Source of the DNA: JBGSYJ01 sp041748075
GTDB taxonomy: Bacteria > Acidobacteriota > Thermoanaerobaculia > Gp7-AA8
Assembly (NCBI GenBank): GCA_041748075.1
Contig: JBGTDX010000104.1
Span: 1 to 45,594 of the forward strand
Direction of reading: 5' to 3'
DNA: 45,594 bases
A program made the position numbers and the translations under genes. The notes under the pieces are model-generated. The model worked only from the letters and a program-made list of their open reading frames with translations, was not told where the DNA came from and searched no databases. Below, piece after piece: positions 36,106 through 45,061 of this stretch (position 1 is its first letter; the number at the start of each line of letters is the position of its first letter).

Positions 36106-38160
36106 TCAGTCGGCCTGCACGGCGATCAGCAGCACCGATCCGCCCCCCGTTCCGGCCGCAAGCGTTTTTCCGTCCGGTGAGAACTGCAGGCTGTAGATGA
36201 TTTCCGCCTCCCCCAACGCGAGCTCGCTCTGCGGAACCCCGCTCGCGGCATTCCAGAGTCTCACGTGACGATAGCTGCCTGAAGCAATCAGCGGAAGGCG
36301 GGGATGGAAGGCGGTGGAGAATGCCATGTCGAGATCGCGGAGAGGGATTCCCCGCACGAGATCACCGGTCAGCAAGCTCCAGACTCGCACGTAACTGTCA
36401 TACGAGCCCGCCGCCACGTTGTGACCATCGGGCGAGAATGCGACCGACAACGCTCCCTTGGTTGGATCGGAAAACTCGCGGACGATCGCTCCGGTTGCCG
36501 TGTCGAAAATTCGAAGAACGTTGTCGTTCGTACTCCCCAGGGCCAGCCTGGTTCCATCCGGAGAGAGCGCGATCGAAGGATTCGCGTTCCCGGAGATTGT
36601 GCGAACAGATTCTCCGGACGCGAGGTCCCACACCATCACGCCGCTGGAGATCGTTGTGTACAGCAGGCGACCATCCGGCGAAAACAGAACGGACCCGACG
36701 AGCCCCGACCTTTCACGGATCGGTGAGCGGATCTCGCTTCCCGAGCGGGGATCGTGAAACGTGATCGTCGAACCCGAAGAATCGTAACCGCCCACTGCAA
36801 CCATCCGGAGATCGGGTGAAAACGCGACAGCGTTGATCGTTGCATCGGGCCGCGTGATCGTCGCAAGCGGTTCCGGCGTAGATGTTCCGCCGATCTGCCA
36901 GATGCGTGCTGACGAATCCCAGCTGCCGGATGCGAGCATGCTCCCATCGGTCGACCATGCAACGGAACGCACGCCTCCGGTATGGCCCGGCAGCAGCGTC
37001 ATGCCCTTCGGCGCGACGGAACGATCCGGCTGTGAATCGACGGTCGTCGCAGGCAGTGCCGCGACCGAAGCTGCATTGATCGTCTCATCGTCCGCACCGC
37101 CGCGAAGCCGGCCCAGAAGCACGATCGCCGCGGATGCCAGCAAGAGGAGGAGCACGATGACGAGCACGATGATCACCGGCGTCTTCGAGCGGCGACGCGG
37201 GTGATGCTGAGCGTTCTGACCCGCAGGCTCGGCTGCGCCCGGAATGGTCGTTCTCGACGGAATCGTCGTGGCAGCAAGGGGTGCCGATGCAGACATCGTC
37301 GGTGCCGAACTGGCAAAGGTCGGCGCCTGCGAAGCCCGCGCATCGCGCAACGCCGCTCGCATCTCGGTGGCATCGGCGTAGCGTCGATCGCGCATGATCG
37401 CCATCGCGCGAGTCAGGACGGCACCGACAGCCGCGGGCACCTGCGGGTTGATCAGCTCGGGCGAGACGAGAGGATCCGGGAGCCCGTCCGATATCTTTCC
37501 GATGCGGGCAAGGACGCCGGAAGGCTGGGTCGCGGTCAGGAGGTGATAGATCGTCGCCGCCAGCGAATAGAGGTCGCTCCGGCCATCCGTACCTTCAGTT
37601 CCCTCGATCTGCTCGAGCGGCGCGTAGTTCGGCGTGTATCCATAGACGCTGCGCGATGCGTCTTTTACGCTGGACTGCTCGGTGTACCCTTTGGCGAGTC
37701 CAAAATCGAGCAGGATGATCTCATCCCCGGGCGTCAGCTTGAGATTCTGCGGCTTGATGTCGCGGTGGATCACCGGCGGCTGGCGTGAGTGCAGGTATTC
37801 GAGCGCTGCAAGCAACTCGTCCGCCCAGCCGAGCACGCGGCCGACTTCGAACTTCTCACCAGCCTGCAGCAGGTCTCCGAGGTCCCTGCCCGGGATGTAC
37901 TCCATGACGAGAAACGCTGTACCGTTCTCGACGAAGTGATCGATGACACGGGTCACGGACGAATGCCGCATCCCGGCGAGAAGCCGGGCTTCCCTTTCGA
38001 ACTGGCGCAATACCTCAGGCTTGTCGAAGGAACATTGCTTGAGCGCGACTTGGTTTCCGAGCCGCTCGTCCACCGCTTCGTAGACAGCGCCCATGCCTCC
38101 TCGGCCGAGGAGACCGACGACGCGGTAGCGTCCCTGAAGAAGATCGCCGGGGTTGATCAT
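36106..38160 (-). CDS. Transmembrane Ser/Thr protein kinase with C-terminal WD40 propeller
   Basis: A 684-residue protein. Residues of about 10-270 are a Hanks-type kinase: GLLGRGGMGAVYEA, the ATP-binding K41 (VALKQC), HRDIKPQN with catalytic D134, and DFG at 152-154. All key residues are present, so it should be active. After a Ser/Pro/Ala-rich linker comes one transmembrane helix (about 327-350). The rest is seven WD40-like repeats (for example SVAWSTDGSMLASGSWDSS and SVAFSPDGHNVAAGSYDS), enough for one complete propeller outside the membrane. It looks like a receptor kinase with an external protein-binding sensor; the ligand is unknown. No phosphatase or FHA gene is adjacent. Confidence 0.93.
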   Translation of the reverse strand: MINPGDLLQGRYRVVGLLGRGGMGAVYEAVDERLGNQVALKQCSFDKPEVLRQFEREARLLAGMRHSSVTRVIDHFVENGTAFLVMEYIPGRDLGDLLQAGEKFEVGRVLGWADELLAALEYLHSRQPPVIHRDIKPQNLKLTPGDEIILLDFGLAKGYTEQSSVKDASRSVYGYTPNYAPLEQIEGTEGTDGRSDLYSLAATIYHLLTATQPSGVLARIGKISDGLPDPLVSPELINPQVPAAVGAVLTRAMAIMRDRRYADATEMRAALRDARASQAPTFASSAPTMSASAPLAATTIPSRTTIPGAAEPAGQNAQHHPRRRSKTPVIIVLVIVLLLLLASAAIVLLGRLRGGADDETINAASVAALPATTVDSQPDRSVAPKGMTLLPGHTGGVRSVAWSTDGSMLASGSWDSSARIWQIGGTSTPEPLATITRPDATINAVAFSPDLRMVAVGGYDSSGSTITFHDPRSGSEIRSPIRERSGLVGSVLFSPDGRLLYTTISSGVMVWDLASGESVRTISGNANPSIALSPDGTRLALGSTNDNVLRIFDTATGAIVREFSDPTKGALSVAFSPDGHNVAAGSYDSYVRVWSLLTGDLVRGIPLRDLDMAFSTAFHPRLPLIASGSYRHVRLWNAASGVPQSELALGEAEIIYSLQFSPDGKTLAAGTGGGSVLLIAVQAD

Positions 38161-38471
38161 GATTCGCGCATTATCCCAAGCACCGCTTCAGCGTGTCCAC
38201 CAGGGTCGTCCGAAGTTTCAGAATGACTTTGCATTGTGAGAGGGATGAACCGGATGTCATCCCGAGCAAGCGTGGGTGTGTGGGAGGGGCGAGGGACCTC
38301 GGGCGGTAGTACATTCGTGAGTCGTGATGGGCATGGGTGGCGCAGACCGATAGGCAACTATGTACCATCACCGGAGTTCCCTCGCCCCTCCCGCCCCCAC
38401 AACCAAGCTCGGGATGACAAGCTCGCAAGATCTTCGCTACATGAGGTTCATTGGAAGTTAGGTGAGCTTGT
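38161..38471. repeat. Intergenic region with an inverted pair of family B repeats
   Basis: Two family B copies face each other. The minus-oriented one is at 38254-38314 (CATCCCGAGC to GTAGTACAT). The plus-oriented one is at 38359-38420 (TATGTACCATCACCGGAG to GGGATGACAA). With a 44-base spacer they could form a hairpin of about 60 imperfect base pairs. I see no gene in this 311-base stretch between the kinase start and the end of the PHP gene. Confidence 0.75.
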
Positions 38472-39467
38472 CTACTTTGTCTTCACGCTCCTCGGCCTCA
38501 CTGGCTGTGTCCAGGCGAAGTGTCCATTCGAGTCCATCACCTTTGCCCGCACGTACGATTCGTCACCACGGAACCGGTAGACGGCCGGAGACGTGGTGAC
38601 TTCCTGCAGCACGGCTCCGTTCTGTCCGATGAAATGCGTCGTGTGCCGGGCGCCTCCACCCTGACGGATCGTAATCGAGATCTGCTCCGGGGTGACCGAA
38701 TACTCCTCGAGCTCGACGCCGGTTGAAGAGTAGAATTCTCCCCTCTCCATCGCCTCGAGAATCGCAAGAGGGTTCAACTCCGCCGCGCGAACCACGACCC
38801 ATCCGCGGCCAGGACGTGAAGCGTGCCTGTCCCAGGGACGCTTGAAATGGTGCGCGTCATCCACGGCGATGCCGTAGATCGTCATCCCACCCGAAAGAAG
38901 GATGTCCCACACCTCCTCGAGCCCCGGAGCGTCTCCACCGCCCATGTTGTTCACCAGCGGGTGTCCATTGAAAATCTCGAACAGCTTGTTGTTCTTCACC
39001 TTCGCGAGATCTTCGGCAGAGATCGCCCAACCGAAATTCGGGTGGTTGATATGGGGAACTCCCTCCGCGGACCGCATCGCGTCGACGTTCCGCTGCACGG
39101 TGTCGACGACGCTACTGCCTCCCTGCGGCTCGACGAGCCGCTGAAGATTGAGACCGTTGACGTGAATCGGCTTTGTGCCGAAGCGGTCCGTCACTTCGAC
39201 GCCGGGAATCAGAATGAACTTCCCACGCGCCCCGTGCACGGCGTTCAGACCATCCACTTCGGTGAAGAAGTTGTGATCGCTCAGCACCAGGAAGTTGTAG
39301 TGATGCTCCCGATACCAGCGAACCACCTCCTCGGGCGTGCTGTCTCCATCGCTGTTGAGCGTATGCGTGTGTGTGTTGCCCTTGTACCAGCGCAGCTCCG
39401 AGGGTTTGTCCTGAGAGAGTAGCGGAAACGCCAGTAGAAGGAACGTCAGGAGTATGCATTTCTTCAT
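38472..39467 (-). CDS. PHP-domain (CehA/McbA-type) metallo-phosphoesterase, exported
   Basis: A 331-residue protein with a signal peptide (MKKCILLTFLLLAFPLLSQ). PHP motifs are NTHTHTLNSDG (H33, H35), FLVLSDHNFF and PHINHPNFGW, the residues that bind the metal cluster. CehA/McbA-like members include phosphoesterases and carbaryl hydrolase; the substrate here is unknown. The in-frame ATG at 39602 would add 45 residues without signal character, so the ATG at 39467 is preferred. It is divergent from the PadR gene. Confidence 0.87.
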   Translation of the reverse strand: MKKCILLTFLLLAFPLLSQDKPSELRWYKGNTHTHTLNSDGDSTPEEVVRWYREHHYNFLVLSDHNFFTEVDGLNAVHGARGKFILIPGVEVTDRFGTKPIHVNGLNLQRLVEPQGGSSVVDTVQRNVDAMRSAEGVPHINHPNFGWAISAEDLAKVKNNKLFEIFNGHPLVNNMGGGDAPGLEEVWDILLSGGMTIYGIAVDDAHHFKRPWDRHASRPGRGWVVVRAAELNPLAILEAMERGEFYSSTGVELEEYSVTPEQISITIRQGGGARHTTHFIGQNGAVLQEVTTSPAVYRFRGDESYVRAKVMDSNGHFAWTQPVRPRSVKTK

Positions 39468-39595
39468 CCGTGGATTCTCCCACAGTGGCCAGCTCCCCGC
39501 CCATCTGAAGAGCTCGAGACGGTCGATGACCGGCATCGAAGAAACTGCCCCGCCGAACGGTGCCGGAGCCGTCAGATAGTTCGGACGCCTTCCCC

Positions 39596-39641
39596 TTGAC
39601 AATCTACAGGAGCGGCGCTACCTTCTGTAGACTATCTACAG
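39596..39641 (+). promoter_or_regulatory. PadR operon promoter with palindromic operator
   Basis: TTGACA (39596-39601) is a consensus -35 box; 17 bases later TACCTT (39619-39624) is a fair -10 box. Overlapping the transcription start region is CTGTAGACTATCTACAG (39625-39641), with perfect 7-base arms around CTA. The half site ATCTACAGGAG occurs again between the -35 and -10 boxes (39602-39612). In the downstream copy its AGGAG also serves as ribosome site for the PadR gene. PadR proteins commonly bind such sites and repress their own operons. Confidence 0.7.
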
Positions 39642-39651
39642 GAGTGACGAC

Positions 39652-39987
39652 ATGCCTCCAGCCCGATCAACCGACATTCTTCAGGGCACTCTCGATGTGC
39701 TCATCCTCAAAACGCTTTCGCTCGGCGAGAACCACGGCTGGGGCATCGCACAGCGCATACAGCTCGTCTCACGAGACGTGCTCCAGGTGAACCAGGGCTC
39801 CCTCTACCCCGCTCTGTACCGGCTCGAGCAACAGGGATGGATCTCCAGTTCATGGTCATCATCAGAAAACAACCGGAGAGCCAAATACTACGGGCTCACG
39901 ACAAAGGGTAAACGCCAGCTCGAGGTGGAGACCGACCGATGGCGACGCTTCGCCGAAGCGGTCGATCTCGTACTGGCGATCCAATGA
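39652..39987 (+). CDS. PadR family transcriptional regulator
   Basis: A 111-residue winged-helix repressor. The family hallmarks are DILQGTLDVLILKTLS, GWGIAQRI, QGSLYPALYRLEQQGWI (the wing and recognition helix region) and AKYYGLTTKGKRQLE. PadR proteins bind as dimers and release DNA on ligand binding. The permease begins 10 bases after its stop, and a palindrome overlaps its own promoter, so it most likely controls the export operon that follows. The ligand is unknown. Confidence 0.94.
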   Translation: MPPARSTDILQGTLDVLILKTLSLGENHGWGIAQRIQLVSRDVLQVNQGSLYPALYRLEQQGWISSSWSSSENNRRAKYYGLTTKGKRQLEVETDRWRRFAEAVDLVLAIQ

Positions 39988-39997
39988 GGAAATCACG

Positions 39998-42601
39998 ATG
40001 AACTGGCTGCCGGGAGAGTCGGACAAAGAGCTCGACGACGAAATCCGCTTTCATCTCGAGATGGAGACGGAAAAGAATCGGGCCGCCGGAATGACGGACT
40101 CCGAGGCCCGCCGCGCCGCCCTGCGGGCCTTTGGCGGGGTTAGACGCGTGCAGGAAGAAGTGCGCGACCTCAGGCCGACACGGTTCATCGAGACGCTGCT
40201 CCGCGATGTCGCCTATGCCTGGCGGACGCTCCGCCGCTCGCCGGCGTACGCGATGACGACGATCTTCACGCTCGCCCTGGCTGTCGGCGTATGCACGGCG
40301 ATGGTGACGTTCGTCGAGGCTGCGCTCTTCCGTCCCCTGCCCTACGCGGGGCTGAGTCGGATCATGACCATATGGGAGACCAATTTCGCTGCGGGCGAGG
40401 AGAAACTGGAAGTTTCTCCGGCGAACTTTCTGGACTGGCAACGACTCGCATCCGCCTTTGAATCTCTTGCGCTGGCTGCTCCTCACGGCGTGGACATCCC
40501 ACGCGGCGACCGAGTGATCTCCGTCGGTGCCGGCCGGATTTCCATCGATTACTTCCGGACCCTCGGCGTCGCACCGATCGCGGGACGGACTTTCGAGCCG
40601 GATGACTATGCACCCGGTGCCGAACCGCGGGTGATCTTGTCCGAAACGTTCTGGCGCGAGACTTATGGCGGGAACCGCGCGCTGGTCGGGCGGACGATCG
40701 AGCTCGACGCTAAACCGACTGTGGTGCTCGGCGTGGTTCCCGATGGTCTCGATGCCTCCGCGACCTTCGAGGTCTACATGCCGCTGACACTCTATCCGGG
40801 AGAGAAGGCATCGCGCACGGGTCACTGGATGTACGCAGCAGGACGACTGCGCCAGGGAGTCACGGTCGAAGGGGCACGCCGTGACATGGACCGCGTAGCG
40901 CGCATCATTGCCCGGGAGAACCCTGCAACGAACGAAGTGCTTGGCGTTCGCCTCATCCCTCTCCGCGAAGAACTGCTCGGACGTACGGAACGCCTTCTTG
41001 TCGCCCTCGGAGGGGCGAGCGTCTGTCTGCTTCTGCTCGCATGCGCAAACATCGCGGCGCTGACCCTCGCGCGCGGGGCCGCGAGACGTCGCGAGCTCGC
41101 GATCCGCGCGACTCTCGGCGCACGTCCCGGTCGCATCGTCCGGCAGCTGGCAACCGAGTCAGCATTGCTGAACCTGATCGCGGGGATCGGGGCGTATGCC
41201 GTTGCGGTCGGCATCATCTACCAGGTCTCGGCGAATACCCCTGAGGGCCTGCGTCGAATGCATGACGTGCATCCGGGCGCATTCACCATCGGGATCCTGC
41301 TGGTCTTCACACTGTTTGCGACAGCGTTGTCAGGCATCTTGCCGGCCATGCGCCTCGTGAGGTCCGGTCTGGCGAAGGACCTCGAAAGCTCGCGCCGTGA
41401 CACGGGACTGACGGGCAGCGAAGCAAGGCTTCAGGGCGTGCTCGTCGTCGCGCAGATTTCGATTGCGCTACTTCTGCTTGCATCCGCCGGACTGCTGATC
41501 CGCAGTCTTCAGAAGCTGACGGCCAATGACCTCGGATTCGATCCACAGAACGTCGCGACGATTCAGATGTACCTCTACGACCTTCATCCCGATGCGAAGG
41601 AGAGGAGCGAGTTCGTGCGGACATCGCTCGACGCGATCCGCGCGCTTCCCGGGGTCACCGGCTCGGGCGCGACAAGCGCTTTGCCGTTCAATCCGGCGAC
41701 GGCTGCGCGTGACGACTTCGAGATCGTTGGCCGCCCGGAACGACCTGGAGAGAGTCGCACCATCAGGACGACCGCGGTGACCCCGGGATACTTCGAGACG
41801 ATGCGCGTTCCGCTCCTCGCCGGACGCACCTTTGAAGAATCCGACCGTGACACATCACGGCGAGTCGCCATCATCAACCAGACTGCCGCACGTCGCTTCT
41901 GGAGCGGGGACTCACCGGTCGGCTCGATGATCCGCGTAGGAATCATGGGACCGCCGCTGGAGTGGACCATCGTCGGCGTGGTGAACGATACGCGCGAGTC
42001 CGATTACGCAAAAGAGCCCGGGCCGGAAGTCTACGTACCGGTTGCACAGGGAGGCACACGCGTTGGCGGTCTCAACTACGTCGCCCGCTCGCCTGCGCCC
42101 GCCGCCCTGCTCGATGCGATGCAGGTGAAAATCTGGGAGCTGACACCTTCGCAGTCGATCGTCGAGGCTGAACTGATGGAACGTCTTGTCAGCCGCTCTC
42201 TACAGGCACAGCGATTCGCACTGATGGTGATTACCGGATTCGGGACTGTGGCGTTGCTGCTCGCAAGCACGGGACTGTTCGGATTGCTCACGTATATGGC
42301 GGCGCGACGGAGATCCGAGATGGGCATCCGGATGGCTCTCGGCGCGACGCCGGGCCGGATCGAGCGGTTGTTCGTTCGGCGGGGTCTGATTCTCGCTTCG
42401 ATCGGCATTACCGCGGGACTCGCCCTGTCGTTTCTCTTCACGAGAGTCCTGGCGACACTTCTCTATCAAACCTCTCCTTTCGACTCTGTCGCGATCACTT
42501 CAGTCGTCGTGATGACTGCGGCCGTCACGCTGCTTGCGTCGTGGATTCCAGCACGGCGAATCGCTTCCCTCCAACCCGGGACAGTGCTCAGGATCGACTG
42601 A
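39998..42601 (+). CDS. ADOP/MacB-type ABC transporter permease
   Basis: An 867-residue permease. The N-terminal soluble segment (ELDDEIRFHLEMETEKNRAAG, then ARRAALRAFGG) is the prefix domain found in acidobacterial ADOP permeases. It is followed by a MacB periplasmic core domain and two FtsX-type transmembrane regions, a duplicated layout. The helix-rich segments include LLLLACANIAALTLARGAAR and VALLLASTGLFGLLTYMAARR, both typical. Such permeases export peptides, lipids or toxic compounds, or act mechanically from inside the membrane. Unlike the usual orphan ADOP genes, this one is followed by an adaptor (2-base gap) and an ABC ATPase in the same operon. Confidence 0.92.
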   Translation: MNWLPGESDKELDDEIRFHLEMETEKNRAAGMTDSEARRAALRAFGGVRRVQEEVRDLRPTRFIETLLRDVAYAWRTLRRSPAYAMTTIFTLALAVGVCTAMVTFVEAALFRPLPYAGLSRIMTIWETNFAAGEEKLEVSPANFLDWQRLASAFESLALAAPHGVDIPRGDRVISVGAGRISIDYFRTLGVAPIAGRTFEPDDYAPGAEPRVILSETFWRETYGGNRALVGRTIELDAKPTVVLGVVPDGLDASATFEVYMPLTLYPGEKASRTGHWMYAAGRLRQGVTVEGARRDMDRVARIIARENPATNEVLGVRLIPLREELLGRTERLLVALGGASVCLLLLACANIAALTLARGAARRRELAIRATLGARPGRIVRQLATESALLNLIAGIGAYAVAVGIIYQVSANTPEGLRRMHDVHPGAFTIGILLVFTLFATALSGILPAMRLVRSGLAKDLESSRRDTGLTGSEARLQGVLVVAQISIALLLLASAGLLIRSLQKLTANDLGFDPQNVATIQMYLYDLHPDAKERSEFVRTSLDAIRALPGVTGSGATSALPFNPATAARDDFEIVGRPERPGESRTIRTTAVTPGYFETMRVPLLAGRTFEESDRDTSRRVAIINQTAARRFWSGDSPVGSMIRVGIMGPPLEWTIVGVVNDTRESDYAKEPGPEVYVPVAQGGTRVGGLNYVARSPAPAALLDAMQVKIWELTPSQSIVEAELMERLVSRSLQAQRFALMVITGFGTVALLLASTGLFGLLTYMAARRRSEMGIRMALGATPGRIERLFVRRGLILASIGITAGLALSFLFTRVLATLLYQTSPFDSVAITSVVVMTAAVTLLASWIPARRIASLQPGTVLRID

Positions 42602-42603
42602 CG

Positions 42604-43869
42604 ATGGGAATCGAGACTCCGGTCATCAGTAGCATGGATCGCCCGCGCGCGTCGGCGCGGAGGCCGGTCTGGCCCGTCGTCGCGATCACGGTCGTTCTCG
42701 GAATGGCGGCGCTCGTGCTCGTACGCACAGGATCGCCGGTCCCGATCGTCGATCGCACAACTCTGGTCACCGATACGGTCACGAGCGGTCTCTTCGTACA
42801 CGAAGTTTCGGCTGCCGGTTCTCTGATCGCCGAACAACCGCGTGTGATCGCTGCACCAGCAGCGGGGCGGATCGAAATGATCCGGATCGAGCATGGCGAT
42901 CAGCTGGAGACTGGCGAGGTCATTCTGAAGATTGCGAACAGGGAGATCATGCGCCAGCTCCTCGAAGTCGAACAGCAGCTGGCGGCCGGCGAAGCCGATC
43001 TGGAGGATCTGCGTGCAACGCTGCAGGCTCGCTCGCTCGAAAGCGAGGCGGCGCTGCGCCGCACCGAGTTTCAGAAGCAGGATGCGGACCGCCAGGCGGA
43101 AGCCAGCTCGAAGCTCGCGGAAGAAGGGTTGATCTCGAGCCTCGAAGCACTGCGGCAGCGGGAGGCCGCGGAGGAACTGGCCGAGCGAGTCGTGACCGAG
43201 CGAGACCGGCACGCCGCAATTGCCCGATCGGCACAGGCGCAGCTGCAGGCGCAGAACAACCGGCTCGAGCGTCACCGTGACTTCTATCGGTTTCACAGCT
43301 CGCTCGTCGAGACGCTGCTCGTTCGCGCGCCCGCAGAGACGACCGCGCGGGAGATTCTCGTACAGGAAGGCGAGTGGGTCTCGGAAGGCCAACGGCTCGT
43401 GCGTCTCGTGGAACCTGATCGTCTCAAGGCGGTGCTGCAGGTTCCCGAAGCGGCCGCGCATCTGCTGGGTGTGGGACAGCGAGTCACGATGAATGCACGC
43501 GGGACTGCGCTCCAGGGGCGAATCGATCGTGTTGCAGCCGCTGTGGAGCAGGGCACAGTGGCGGCGGAGGTTCGTCTCGAGGGCGAGTTGCCCACATCGG
43601 CAAGACCCGACCTGAGCGTCGAGGGACGGATCGAAGTCAGTCGCATACCCGAAGCGCTGTCTATCGCCCGGCCGCTGAATGCCATGCCCGATGTCACCGG
43701 ACGTCTTTACGAAGTCGGCGACGACTCTCGCACGGCAGTCCTTACGGAGGTTCGATTCGGTACCGCCAGCGTGGATCGGATCGTTCTCATCAGCGGCGCT
43801 CGTACCGGCGACCATTTCGTGATCGCCGGACTCGATGGTCGAACCGAACCTGTGATCAGACTGAAGTAA
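42604..43869 (+). CDS. HlyD/MacA-type periplasmic adaptor subunit
   Basis: A 421-residue membrane-fusion protein. A transmembrane anchor (about residues 20-38) is followed by a lipoyl half-motif (VIAAPAAGRIEMIRIEHGDQ). A long Glu/Arg-rich coiled coil spans about 110-225. The returning beta-barrel (TLLVRAPAETTAREILVQEGE) and a C-terminal domain ending RTEPVIRLK complete it. These adaptors link inner-membrane permeases to outer-membrane channels. No TolC-like gene is in the window. Start chosen at the ATG 2 bases after the permease stop, with AGGAT upstream; a longer in-frame ORF from 42541 would overlap the permease by 61 bases. Confidence 0.9.
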   Translation: MGIETPVISSMDRPRASARRPVWPVVAITVVLGMAALVLVRTGSPVPIVDRTTLVTDTVTSGLFVHEVSAAGSLIAEQPRVIAAPAAGRIEMIRIEHGDQLETGEVILKIANREIMRQLLEVEQQLAAGEADLEDLRATLQARSLESEAALRRTEFQKQDADRQAEASSKLAEEGLISSLEALRQREAAEELAERVVTERDRHAAIARSAQAQLQAQNNRLERHRDFYRFHSSLVETLLVRAPAETTAREILVQEGEWVSEGQRLVRLVEPDRLKAVLQVPEAAAHLLGVGQRVTMNARGTALQGRIDRVAAAVEQGTVAAEVRLEGELPTSARPDLSVEGRIEVSRIPEALSIARPLNAMPDVTGRLYEVGDDSRTAVLTEVRFGTASVDRIVLISGARTGDHFVIAGLDGRTEPVIRLK

Positions 43870-43881
43870 CGAGGAAGAGAC

Positions 43882-44706
43882 ATGGACAGAACGACACCAG
43901 CGGTCGAGCTCAAAGACGTCACCAAGATCTATCAAACCTCGGAAATCGAAACTCATGCTCTCAGCGGGGTCTCATTGCGAATCGAGCGTGGCGAATTCAT
44001 CGCAGTCGCAGGTCCTTCAGGCGGAGGCAAGTCCACGCTGCTGTCGATTCTCGGATTGCTCGACATGCCGACCAGCGGCCGCTATCTGCTCGAGGGTCGT
44101 GACGTCGAGTCTCTCGGGGTGAACGAACGAGCAAAAATCCGCAACCGCGAGATCGGGTTCGTCTTCCAGTCGTTCAACCTCATCGGAGACCTGACAGTCT
44201 ACGAGAATGTCGAATTGCCTCTGCTCTATGGCGGCATGGCGGCCTCGGAGCGGGCTGATCGCGTACGTTCCGCTCTTCAGACTGTCGACATGCTGCAGAG
44301 ACGCAATCATTACCCGGCACAGTTGTCCGGTGGCCAGCAGCAGCGCTCCGCAATCGCTCGCGCGATCTGCGGCGAGCCGGCCCTCGTGCTTGCCGACGAG
44401 CCGACCGGCAATCTCGACTCCCGGAACGCTGACGCCATCATCGATCTGCTCGCCGAACTCAACGCCGAAGGAGCAACGATCTGCATGGTCACGCACGATC
44501 CACGATACGCGCGCCAGGCCAGGCGGTCCATCGTCCTTTTCGACGGACGGATCATCGATGCGCCGGACGAAGCGTTGCGGGCAATGCAGGATCCAAAGTC
44601 TGCCCCGCACGACCCCGATCTTCGGGCTGGAACAAACCTATCCGGGCGCGATGTGCGTCGAAGTGAACTCGACCGACGAGCGCCAGACGCTGTTCCGGGA
44701 CGTTGA
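43882..44706 (+). CDS. ABC transporter ATP-binding protein, MacB/LolD type
   Basis: A 274-residue ATPase. Walker A GPSGGGKS is at residues 44-51. The Q-loop is in VFQSFNLIGDLTVYENVELPL, the signature is LSGGQQQRSAIARAI, Walker B is LVLADEPTGNLDS, and the switch His is in MVTHDPRYA. It should power the ADOP permease and adaptor encoded just upstream (12-base gap, GAGGAAGAG site). The domain is complete by about residue 235. The remaining residues or so (PHDPDLRAGTNLSGRDVRRS) look unlike ABC proteins and read out of frame over a segment encoding something else, so the 3' end was probably replaced by a deletion. Confidence 0.92.
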   Translation: MDRTTPAVELKDVTKIYQTSEIETHALSGVSLRIERGEFIAVAGPSGGGKSTLLSILGLLDMPTSGRYLLEGRDVESLGVNERAKIRNREIGFVFQSFNLIGDLTVYENVELPLLYGGMAASERADRVRSALQTVDMLQRRNHYPAQLSGGQQQRSAIARAICGEPALVLADEPTGNLDSRNADAIIDLLAELNAEGATICMVTHDPRYARQARRSIVLFDGRIIDAPDEALRAMQDPKSAPHDPDLRAGTNLSGRDVRRSELDRRAPDAVPGR

Positions 44707-45061
44707 CGGTCAGCTCTTCAATGCCTCCAAGGCCCACACGCTCGAGGTGGTCTGCCCGATCGTCGGGCCCTTCAACGATCTGAGCCCGAATGCGGACGGC
44801 GATGAAGTCTCGCAGGTCTTCGTCGTCGATCGCAACGGATCGGAGAACATCTGCTGCGAGTCGCGCGCGAACAACGTCGGCGTCATCTACCGGAGCCCCG
44901 AAGTCTGCTCGAAGGGTAAGCCGCAAATGGCTCTGCCAATATCGATGCTCGAGATGACAAACCCTTCTGTTCTCGTTCACAATGGCTCAGCGCATTTCAG
45001 ACCCATGGATCATGCCTTTACGAACAGGCAGGAGGGTCCCTGTGAGCGAACAGCCTTGTGA
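44612..45061 (+). pseudogene. 5'-truncated gene for a secreted-type protein
   Basis: In the +2 frame relative to the ATPase, about 120 residues read as good protein without a start: FGLEQTYPGAMCVEVNS, then AHTLEVVCPIVGPFN, VSQVFVVDRNGSE and ENICCESRANNVGVIYR. The pattern (an early Cys, VVCPIV, VVDRN, then Cys) resembles secreted proteins found in acidobacteria and myxobacteria, from memory only. The signal peptide and start are missing and overlap the ATPase tail. The end (from about MALPISMLEM) also drifts into unlikely sequence. The ATG at 44651 has no ribosome site. Read as a remnant. Confidence 0.5.

Noticed and set aside
42466..43956. A 496-codon minus-strand open frame opposite the adaptor gene
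   Set aside because: It arises from codon bias opposite the adaptor coding sequence and crosses two gene junctions.
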